From positions 817,124 to 844,019 of the forward strand of contig MU646312.1 in the NCBI GenBank assembly GCA_026770585.1: a stretch of 26,896 nt of DNA, written 5' to 3'. The DNA comes from Baffinella frigidus. Taxonomy: Eukaryota; Cryptophyceae; Cryptomonadales; Baffinellaceae. Shown one piece after another: positions 1-9,500 of this stretch. Position numbers and translations under genes: made by a program. Within the stretch, counting starts at the first letter, position 1. Each line of letters begins with the position of its first letter. The notes beneath the pieces were generated by a model. The model worked only from the letters and a program-made list of their open reading frames with translations. It had not been told where the DNA came from and did no database searches.

Positions 1-104
1 CGTCAGTTGGCTGAGGATAGGGCGTCGGCTGGCAGGATAAAGTGTCGGTTGGCTGAGGATAGGGCGTCGGTTGGCTGAGGATAGGGCGTCAGTTGACAGG
101 ATAG
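1..104 (+). repeat. 20-bp repeat array a
   Basis: About five units of GTTGGCTGAGGATAGGGCGTC and variants; cut by the window edge. Its right side touches an exon 37-like fragment. Confidence 0.9.
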
Positions 105-108
105 TCGT

Positions 109-152
109 TGTGCGCGAGTGAGAGCGCCTTCAGCAGGCTAGTTAGGGTTTAG
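109..152 (-). pseudogene. Exon 37-like fragment beside a 20-bp array
   Basis: Reads SLLKALSLAHN, an LRR core with the conserved Asn, then runs straight into the array at 1-104. It could be the 3' half of exon 37. Confidence 0.5.
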
Positions 153-325
153 GGTTTAGGGTTTAGGGTTTAGGGTTTAGGGTTCAGCTGACCCTACACC
201 CACTCGGCCTGGTTCGTTTCAGCTTCGACAGGCTGCCGGGTGTGGGGTTTCGGGTTTCGGATTTAGGGTTTAGGGTTTAGGGTTTAGGGTTTAGGGTTTA
301 GGGTTTAGGGTTTAGGGTTTAGGGT
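142..325 (+). repeat. Telomere-type TTTAGGG tracts
   Basis: Perfect runs at 142-184 and 262-325, interrupted by an exon-like fragment. Interstitial, since coding sequence lies on both sides. Confidence 0.9.
205..240 (-). pseudogene. Exon 37-like fragment
   Basis: Reads GSLSKLKR after a CGGCAG; similar to SSLLKLK at 370-404. Flanked by heptads on both sides. Confidence 0.4.
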
Positions 326-369
326 TTCGGGTGTGGGGTTTCGGGTTTCGGGTTTCGGGTTTAGGGGTT

Positions 370-404
370 GGAGGTGCTTTCAGCTTCAGCAGGCTGCTCA
401 ATAT
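370..404 (-). pseudogene. Fragment of the next LRR exon (37)
   Basis: Acceptor CTCAG followed by ILSSLLKLKA in the phase left by exon 36, but no donor before heptads begin. Related fragments at 205-240 (SLSKLKR) and 109-152 (SLLKALSLAHN). The functional exon 37 probably lies left of the window or is lost. Confidence 0.55.
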
Positions 405-780
405 CTGAGCTTGAAGTTAATACGATTTCATCTCAGAAGACAACTGAATCAGTTCCCTAATTAGCAATTCCATTCAATTAGGAGGCCTATTAAAATTGAC
501 TATGCCCTAACTAATTTCTTCTGTTGAAACTCTTATTGAAAAGGAATTGATCCAGTTATCTTCCGAGATGAAATTTGACCAGACGAGACCACCCACGCAA
601 GAGTGTAGAGCTGACTGGCTTACAGGAAAAATAGTCAGATCTGACCATTTTTTAAGTTCAGAAGTGGACATTCTCCCCAGAGAAAAATCGAAATTTCGAA
701 AAGTTGGTACAAATTCCGTGTGAACTGACTTGTTTTCCCAGGCCAGCCCTACACTCTTGCGTGAACGCGGAGGAACAGTC

Positions 781-931
781 TCATCCGGACGAGTATTCGA
801 GTCAAATACGATTTCGGGGATCTCCGATCCAATTTGCAACGAAAATTACCACACGGACATGACTGAAAAAGACCGGTGTGTAGTAATTTTCGTTGCCAGA
901 TCGTATTTGAGTCAAATACTCGCCGCGATTA
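781..931. mobile_element. MITE family 1, copy 1 (151 bp)
   Basis: Ends TCATCCGGACGAGTATT / AATACTCGCCGCGATTA form imperfect terminal inverted repeats (13 of 17). Flanked by direct repeat AGTC (777-780 and 932-935). The interior is a foldback containing GAAAATTACCACAC. Confidence 0.82.
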
Positions 932-1070
932 AGTCATTGTTGAACAGGTGGATGCACCGTTTGTCAGCATAGGTGTAGCCTAGACCCCTACACCCTACAC
1001 CCTACACCTGCACCCACCCCCGATCCTGAACAGATGACTGGACTAGGCAGGATTTGTATGATGACGGTGA

Positions 1071-1231
1071 CCACCCAGCGGGCTACGAAGGGATTTTCGG
1101 CCCAAATCGGGCCGAGTTTCTGTTACCTTATCCGTAGGAACCCCCCTATGTCCCTACGGGTTGCCTGCCGTAGGGTCCTAGGTCTTATCGCTTGGGAGTC
1201 ATTCAAAATCCCTTCGAAGTCCGCTGTGTGG
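1071..1231. mobile_element. MITE family 2, copy A (161 bp)
   Basis: Terminal repeats CCACCCAGCGGGCTACGAAG / CTTCGAAGTCCGCTGTGTGG. The interior has CCCCCTATGTCCCTACGG and its inverse. No clear target duplication. Confidence 0.85.
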
Positions 1232-1350
1232 CTAACCCGGGCATTATTAGTACCAACAAAGCCAGAAATCAGTCACCAGTCGCAGGGGGGAGGTATAACC
1301 TGCAAATGCTGACATTTGTAGTCTCGCTCAGTGCACTTCTTCAATAGAGC

Positions 1351-1409
<59 letters not shown>

Positions 1410-1414
1410 GCGCG

Positions 1415-1459
<45 letters not shown>

Positions 1460-1478
1460 TCTCTCTCTCTCCCTCTGC
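1351..1478 (+). repeat. (CT)n microsatellite with (CG)4 islands
   Basis: CT runs broken by CGCGCGCG at 1409-1418 and 1450-1459. The Ser/Leu and Arg/Glu ORFs here are artefacts. Confidence 0.95.
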
Positions 1479-1565
1479 GAATGGGGGGGTTCGCAACCCG
1501 CAAATGCAGGCAGGGACGCCGTACGGCCCACCGAGGACCTCGCCCATCTCGCCCAGCTGCCAACA

Positions 1566-1770
1566 CGCTTCTGTCAGCACCGGGTGTGTCCAACACACCC
1601 ACTGTCAGCAACAGGTGTGTCCAGCACACGCGCCCAGCTGCCGAGAGGGTCCGACACACTCGCCGTCAGCACGTAGTGTATCCAACACTCCCGCTGTCAG
1701 CACCGGATGTATCCGACACACTCGCTGTCAGCACTGCACGTGTCCAACACAGGTACTGGACACGACAAGC
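1566..1770 (+). repeat. ~31-bp degenerate tandem repeat
   Basis: CTGTCAGCACCGGGTGTGTC and following bases repeat about six times. No coding evidence. Confidence 0.75.
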
Positions 1771-1974
1771 GGGTTCGACACACTCGTTCACAAACACACC
1801 CGCTGTCAGCGCGAACAACGATACACGGGGGACTCGTCAGCGGACGCCAAACAGTCCCCAACGACCACGTCTGGGTTTGGGGTTTCGGGTTCGGGGGTTT
1901 AGGTTCCGTGTTTCCGGGCTGCGGATGTGAGGATCGCAGGCCGCATGCCTGGAGCATGTGTGCATCATGCTTCT

Positions 1975-2030
1975 GTCCTGTATTTCCCCGGCACGTGCAA
2001 CCCCACTAGGGCGGTCACGTTACCAAACAT
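1975..2030 (-). pseudogene. Possible LRR fragment
   Basis: Reads FGNVTALVGLHV, which fits half an LRR, but no convincing splice sites. Could be chance. Confidence 0.25.
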
Positions 2031-2073
2031 CGGAGTTCCCGACGACCACGTTTGGGTTTGGGAACAAACCTTT

Positions 2074-2075
<2 letters not shown>

Positions 2076-2113
<38 letters not shown>

Positions 2114-2145
2114 CAGGGGGGGGGGGAGAGAGAGACAGACAGACA
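2076..2145 (+). repeat. (GA)n/(GACA)n microsatellite
   Basis: GA run, poly-G, then GACA units. Confidence 0.95.
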
Positions 2146-2381
2146 GACACCACACGCGGTGTAAGTAGTAGTTGATCACTCTTCAAAAGGCTCTAGGGCC
2201 TTCTCGAGTATCATCGAGGTCCTTTCTGATGGTAATAAAGAAGAAGAAGAAAAAGGGTTTGGGGTTTCGGGGATGGGGGGTTGGGTTCCGTGTGTCCGGG
2301 CTGCGGACGCGCGTGCCCTTTGAGTTTCGGGCTTTGGGTCTTGGAGTTAGGGGGGTTGGGTTTCTGGTTTGCGGGCGGAAC

Positions 2382-2463
2382 CTGGACGTGACCGAAGCTG
2401 TTTTCGTGCAGGAATAGCTCCAACAGTTGCGTGAGCTTCGGAAACGAGTCGCACAGAAAATGC
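2382..2463 (-). CDS. LRR exon 36 (last linked)
   Basis: 82 bp, [20 protein letters not shown] then NSFGHVQ, after the split Leu. Acceptor TGCAG, donor GTTCCGCC, phase 0. A 5' copy is at 2567-2600. Confidence 0.87.
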
Positions 2464-5400
2464 CTGCACGTGGAGGGGGGCGGGTTATGAGGAAACCCTG
2501 TCAGGGGGATCAAAATAACCCCCCCTATCTATCCACTGGGATCGAATTGAATTGGGAACCCCTAACTGTCCACGTAGGGAACAACTCGCACAGGAAGTGC
2601 CTGCGTGGGGGGGGGGCAGGTTAACTAACATGGTAGATTTCGGCTTCACTTGAATTTTGAACCGGGGAATCGGGGATCGACAAAAACAACGCGAATATTT
2701 TCACGCCATCTCAAGTTTTATATTATGTTAGGCATGGGTTTTATTTTTTGCCACGATGGCAAGCCCTGCCCATAATATCTAGCTCTATTCCACTCGATTT
2801 GGTCTCGCCAATTTGGCGAGACCAGATCGCAACGGTTCGCCAAAAGTTGACAAATCCCTTTGAAAAAGATGACTTTTGGCGTTTTGAGTTGAATAAAAGG
2901 ACATAATCGATTTAGTCTACCAGAGTGAAACAGAGCTAGAATATGTCACAATACGGCCAGGTTTTCTCGGTTTTTCCATTTCCCGATATCCTAACCCGAT
3001 CCAGAGGAAATTCGAGCGAACCCGAATTCTAAAATACCAAATGTCAAGGCGGGGGTGTACAAATGGCTCTTGTCCAGGTGAAGTTCCGTGAGCGCAGAAA
3101 GCTCTCCGAAAGACTCGGGGAGCTGCTGGCCGATGTTCCATATTAAGGGTGGGCGATGCTATCTTGGCATCAAACCCAAGCCTAACATACGATAAAAGTT
3201 GGTTTTCTGGAATTCTCTGATCCGACCCCGCATTCAAGCCAAGCCGAATTCTTCGACACCAGATATCAAGGTGGTAGAATTCGGGTTCGCTCGAATTTCC
3301 TCTGGATCGGGTTAGGATATCGGGAAATGGAAAAACCTAGAAAACCTGGCCGTATTGTGACATATTAAAATACCAAATGTCAAGGTGGGGGTGTACAAAT
3401 GGTTCTTGTCCAGGTGAAGCTCCGTGAGCGCAGAAAGCTCTCCAAAAGACTCGGGGAGCTGCTGCAGGATGTTTCCTGATTGAGGGTTTGGGTTTGGGGT
3501 TTGGTGTTTGGTGTTTGGTGTTTGGGGTTTGGGGTTTGGAATTTGGGGTTTGGGGTTTGGTGTTTGGTGTTTGTTGTTTGGTGTCGAGGGTTGGGGTTCG
3601 ATTTTTAGTGATTTTTAGTGATTTTTAGTGCGCAGGGTTAAGAGTTTTAGAGTTTGGGGTTTAGGGTGAGTTCAGGGTTTGGGGTTTAGGGTGATTCAGG
3701 GTTTGGGGTTTAGGGTGAGTTCAAGATGCCGAGGATTTAGGGTTTGGGGACGTACCGTCTGCCCAGAGCCTTTCGAGGTTGTACAGCTCTCCGAACTGGT
3801 TGAGGGTTTGGGGTTTGGGGTCAAAGCGTGGGTCGAAGGTTTAGGGCCGAAGGGCCGAAGGGTCCAAGGTTTAGGGCCGGAGCACTCCACTCTAGGCCTG
3901 AAAGCAACCAATAAAAAGAAGGGAGAAAAAATTCGGCGCGAGAACAGTCGGGTGTGGACCTTCAGGGTACACCCGAACCCCCAAACCCGATAAATCAATA
4001 GGTAGATACCCGAATGCCTACACCCTACATCCACCCAGCTCACCTCGTCCGGCAGAGTTTTTAGTGAGTTGGCGTCGATCGAGAGTTTCGTGAGGGAGGT
4101 CAGCCCCTTGATAGACCCTGGCAGCTCCTTCAATTTGTTCCTGGATTCAGGGTTTAGGGTTGAGGGCTTGGAATCTGGGGTTTGGGATTTGAGATTTGGA
4201 GTTTGGGATTTGGGGTTTGGGGTTTAGGGTTTAACGTTTAGGGTTCAGGATCTAGGGTGAAGACAAAGAAGACAGAGCGTACCCAAACAGTCAACTTTGG
4301 CGCGGGAGAGAACCCGGCCTCGCGGACTATTCGTAAGTTGACAAGCGGAGTCCACGGTGCAAATCCGTCAACTTTGGCGTAGAAAAGAGCCTGGTCGCAT
4401 CAAAATGGTGAGACCAAATAGACTGAGAGAGAGCTAGGGTTAGCGTACCCGGACAAGACGAGGAGGCGGAGGGAGTGTAGCGCGGAGATCTCGGGGGTGA
4501 TCTCCGCGAGTTTGTTCCCGTCGAGACGCAGTTCCGTGAGGTTTGAGAGCAGCCGGATCTCGTCTGGCAGCCTGTGATAGAGTTGCTTTACAAAACTGAC
4601 AGCCTGTGACAGAGCTGCTTTACAAAACTGTGCCGGTGGACTGTCTCGTCAGTGGAATACTTCGTGTCCATCTTGAATTAGAGACGAATCGACCGCGAGA
4701 CAAACGATCTTCAATGAAAAATGTGAGCTTGTTTCCGTCGAGGAAGAGTTCTCTGAGGTTTGAGAGCAGCCGGATTTCGCCTGGGAGCTTGCTGAGAGTT
4801 GAAAAAGTGGTTCAGGGCTGCAGCAGCCTCTGGGGAAAAGTCATGCACACTCCACACGTAAGGTTTGAGGGCAGCCGGATCTAGTCGAGGAGCCTGTACC
4901 AGCAGGCGTTTAATGTCAGGGAAGCCCCAAAATTTATCCTCGCAAATTTGTCCTTGCACAATTTTTGGGACTCGACTCAATTCGGGTAGGCTGAAGGGGA
5001 GTTTACTTCTCGAGGAGGTTGTTGTGGAAGAGGAGGGAGGTGAGCCTGAAAAAACTAAATTTGCTAAGTCCCAAAATTTGTCTTTGACGTTTCAAAATAG
5101 AACGTTGGGGTATGCTGGAAGGCTCCTCACTTTTCAAGCTTGTTGGTGTGGAAGAGGTTTGAGTCAAGTCCCAAAATTGATTCACGTCCCAAAATTTATC
5201 CGTGCAAATTCGTCTTTGCACGAATTTTGGGGCTTGACCCAATTTCATCCGGACGAGTATTTATGATAAATACGCACCGGCAACGAAGTTTAATACACAA
5301 ATTCTTTAATAATTACTAGTATGATCTATTTGTGTAGTAAATTTCGTCACCGGTGCGTATCTTTATTACTTCTTTATTACTCTCGATACAGGTCCTAGAA

Positions 5401-5989
5401 AGGCCCTTGAGCCTTGAGTTGAGTTGAGTGATACAATGTCTATGAGCCTCAAGAGAGAGCCCGCACCGGAAATGAAAATACTACGTCAAAGTCAACTTTC
5501 GTCATTCATCATAAATACTCGCCGCGATTAAATTCGGGTATGCTGGAAGGCTCCTCACTGTTCGGGCTTGTTGTTGTGGAAGAGGAGGGATGCGAGCGCG
5601 AGCGGGGACCGAGAAACTTCTCAAGGTGGTTGTGTAAAACAGAGGTAAGTCGCTCCATTGGATCACTCAACTTACGGCTCGAGAGTTAAAAAAAGAAAGA
5701 AGAAAGGTGGGGTATGCTGGAGGGGAATCGACTTTTCAAGCTTGTTGTTGTGGAAGAGGAGGGAGGTGAGCGCGAGCGCCTTGCAGACCGACCCGTCCAT
5801 CTCACTCACCTGATCGCCCCCGCCATCCCCATGATTAATGATAAATTCACGTAAAACATACATTTATATACATGTGTATGCATATATACACATTTATATA
5901 CATTTACGTACATATATACATATATATATATATACGCGTATACACACACGCACACACACACACACGCACACACACACACATAAATATAA

Positions 5990-6027
<38 letters not shown>

Positions 6028-6372
6028 GACGTACGAGTTTGTTGTGGAAGAGGAGAGAGGTGAGCCATCTCCGACGCCTGCTCGCCATCTCTGTGATTAC
6101 TGATTGAACCACATAATATATTGAAGCACAATATATATATTTAATCACATAATATATATATCTAATCACATCATACATACGTGCATAGACATTTACATAC
6201 ATATAGATATACATTTATATACACTTACGTACGCGTATACAAAGATATCACACGTATATGTATGACGGTGTTGTGGAAGGGGAAGAGGAGAGAGGTGAGC
6301 GCGAGCGCCTTGCAGACCGATCCGTCCATCTCACTCACCTGCTCCCGCCCGCCATCTCCATGATTAACAACG

Positions 6373-6429
<57 letters not shown>

Positions 6430-6510
6430 CATACACATATACATATACAAATGTATATACATATACATATAAATATACATATACACACACACACACATAT
6501 CAATCAATCA

Positions 6511-6552
<42 letters not shown>

Positions 6553-9500
6553 ATCTATGCATCTATCCTGGAAGAGGAGAGAGGTCTCTCTCTGCACAAG
6601 CGCCTTGCAGACCGAGCCATCTCACTCACCTTCATTCAGGGTTCAGGGTTCAGGGTTCAGGGTTCAGGGTTCAGGGTTCAGGGTTCAGGGTTCAGGGTTC
6701 AGGGTTCAGGGTTCAGGGTTTAGGGTTTGAGGTTTAGGGTTTAGGGTTTGAGGTTTGGCGTTTAGGGTTCAGGGTGTAGGGTTAAGGGTTTGGGGTTTGG
6801 GGTTTGGGGCTTAGGGCTTAGGGCTTAGGGTTTAGGGTTTAGGGTTAAGGGTTTAGGGTTTAGGGGTTAGGGTTCAGGTAAACCAGGTTGTCATTGAAGG
6901 TGAGGGTGCCGAGGTGTTGCATGAACAACGCTTTATCCTCCCAACTGACGCCATATCCTCTGGCAACTGACGCCCTATCCTGCCAACTGCCGCCTTGGAC
7001 GAACCTGGTTGTCGTTGAAGGTGAGGGTCCCGAGATGGTGCATGAACATGAGTGCTTCCGGCACATCCACGATCGTGTTGTGGTCCAACTGCAGATAGTT
7101 TGGGGTTTAGGGTTTAGGGTTTTGATAATCCGCTCAAACGACTACGAGGCACACCCGCCCCGGATATCACGTGTACCGTGAGCTGCAGCGGGAAAGGGGA
7201 GTTGGGGTCAGAGTTCAACTGCAGAGGGGAAAGGGCTTGGGGTTTCGGGTTTGGGGGTTGGGGTTTCGGGTTTCGGGGGTGAGAGTTATGACGTCCACGA
7301 CCGTGTTGTGCTCCAACTGGAGAGGGGAAAGGGGTTTGGGGTCAGGGTTCAACTGCAGAGGAGAAAGGGCGTTGAGTTTGGGGTTTGGGGCTTGGGGTTT
7401 GGGGTTTGGGGTTTGGGGTTTGGGGTTTGGGGTTTGGGGTTTAGGGTTTAGGTTTAGGGTTAAGAGTTGGGGGGTGGAGTACAGGGCCTGAGGTGTAGAG
7501 TGTGGGGTTTCAGGTTCAGGGTTTCGGATTCTTAGGGTTTGCGCCTCAGGGTTTAGAGTTTAGGGTCTAGGGTCTAGGATCTAGGGTTTAGGGTTTAGGG
7601 TTTAGGGTTTGTGGTTTAGGGTTTAGGGTCTAGGGTCTAGGGTTTAGGGTTTAGGGTTTAGGGTTTAGGGACCTGGAGGCGCTTGAGATACTTGAGCTTC
7701 TTGAGCGCTGGGGGGACGCGCGCCAGGCCGTTTCCTGAAATGTTGGTTTGATTTGGGTGTTAGGGTGTGGGGTTTGGGGTTTGGGGGTCATGGTTTGGGG
7801 TTTGGGGTTTGGAGTTTGGTGTTCAGGGTTCAGGGTTCAGGGTTCAGGGTTCAGGGTCCAGGGTTCAGGGTTTGGGATTTGTGGTTTGTGGTTTGAGGTT
7901 TGTGGTTTGTGGTTTGTGGTTTGGGCTTTGGTTTTTGGGTTTAGGGCGGGGTTGGGGTTTCAGGGTTTGGGATTTGGGGTTTGGGGTTTAGGGCTCGGGG
8001 TTTAGTGTTCAGGGAGTGGGGTTTAGAGTCTGGGGTTTAGGGTTTAGGGTTTAGACCGTATAGGGCGAGGGCGGTGAGCGCGGCGCATGACCCGATGTGC
8101 GCAGGCACGGACGGAATCTTGCAAAACTGCCGCCTTATCCTGCCAACTGCCGCCCTATCTTGTACCAACTGACGCCCTATCCTCTGCCATCTGACATCCT
8201 ATCCTGCCAACTGACGCCCTATTCTCTGCCAACTGCCGCCCTATCCTACCAACTGCCGCCCTATCCTGCCAACTGACGCCCTAAGGGTTTGGGATTTACC
8301 GTAAAGGGCGAGGGCGGTGAGCGCGGCGCATGACCCGATGTGCGCAGGCACGGACGAGATCATGTTGTTGCCCTGCGGGGTTATATAACGATATTAGTCA
8401 GCACTATAATACTAGTAGTCAGCATTACCACACTATTCACCCCGCTATAATGATATTAGTCAGCACTATAATACTAATTCGGGGTTTTCGGGTTTTGTTA
8501 TAGTACCAAGTTGAGGGTGGAAAGCTTGTTGAGCTTTCTAGAAGGTTTGGGGTTTGGGGTTTTGGGGATTCCGGGTTTGGTATAGTACCAAGTGGAGGGT
8601 CGAAAGTCTGTTGAGCTGTCCGACGAGAGGGTGCACCGACGTGAGCAGATTGTCCCGATCTTCGGGCTTCGGGCTTCGGGTATTGGGGATTCGGAGATTC
8701 GGGTAGTACCAAGTTGAGGGTCGACAGCCTCTTGAGCTTTCGTGTTTTGGGGTTTCGTGTTTTGGGTTTGGTACAGTACCAAGTTGAGGGTCGAAAGCCT
8801 GTTGAGCTTTCTAGAAGGGGTGGGCTTTGGGGTTTGGGGGGTTCGATTTTTGGGCTTTGGAAGTACCAGGTTGAGGGTGGACAGGTTGAGCTGTCAGACA
8901 AGCGGGCGCACCGACGTGAGCAGGTTGTCCCGATTGTCGGGTTCCGAGTTTCCGCGTTCCGGGCTTCGGGTATTGGGGATTCGGGGATTCGAGTAGTACC
9001 AAGTTAAGGGTGGAGAGTCTGTTGAGCTTTCTCGAAGGTTTCGGGTTCGGGGGTTCGGGGATTCGGGGATTCGGAGATTCGGGTAGTACCAGGTTGAGGG
9101 TGGAGAGTCTGTTGAGCTGCCCGACGAGGGGTTCGAGGGTGGGCTTCGGGTTTCGGGCATCAGGTATTCGGGTTTCGGGTACTGGGGGTTCGGGTTCCGG
9201 GTAGTACCAAGTTGAGGGTGGAGAGTCTGTCCAGCTGTCCGACGAGCTTGGGTTTTGGGTTTCTGGGTGTTGGTTTCTAGTTCCCGGATTTCGGATTTTG
9301 GGTTCCGGGTTTCGGGTAGTACCAAGTTGAGGGTGGAGAGTCTGTTGAGCTGTCCGACGAGAGGGTGCACCGACGTGAGCAGATTGTCCTGCCACGAACG
9401 AGAGAGAAAATCAATCAACTTTCCTGCCACGAATGAGAGAAAGAATCAGTTAACGAACGAGAGAAATGACCACGTGAAGAACGAGAGAAACCATCACTTC

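Larger units (their letters stand above)
404..2381. other. Last intron in view, no gene
   Basis: Holds two MITEs, microsatellites, the ~31-bp repeat and heptads. An inverted pair GCAAGAGTGTAG / CTACACTCTTGC (about 598 and 748) may be a further foldback (590-765). Confidence 0.6.

Noticed and set aside
142-325. A true chromosome end
   Set aside because: The TTTAGGG runs are short and interrupted, and exon-like and repeat sequence continues left of them; they are interstitial.
1328-1930. Ser/Leu-rich and Arg/Glu-rich ORFs
   Set aside because: Translations of (CT)n and (CG)n microsatellites and a 31-bp repeat.
5838-6737. Tyr/Ile/Thr/His-rich ORFs
   Set aside because: Translations of (TA)n, (CA)n and (TCTA)n.
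7748-8005. Long plus-strand ORFs of the [10 protein letters not shown] type (also 10213-10621, 7171-7491, 22613-22801 and others)
   Set aside because: A 7-base repeat read in triplets gives an endless 7-residue repeat with no stop. The ORFs follow heptad tracts exactly and lie in introns of the minus-strand gene.
8437-9430. Long minus-strand ORFs with NPKPQTPN motifs
   Set aside because: These are the same heptads on the other strand, running through exon 27 copies in a frame (PSTWYY) different from the LRR frame.
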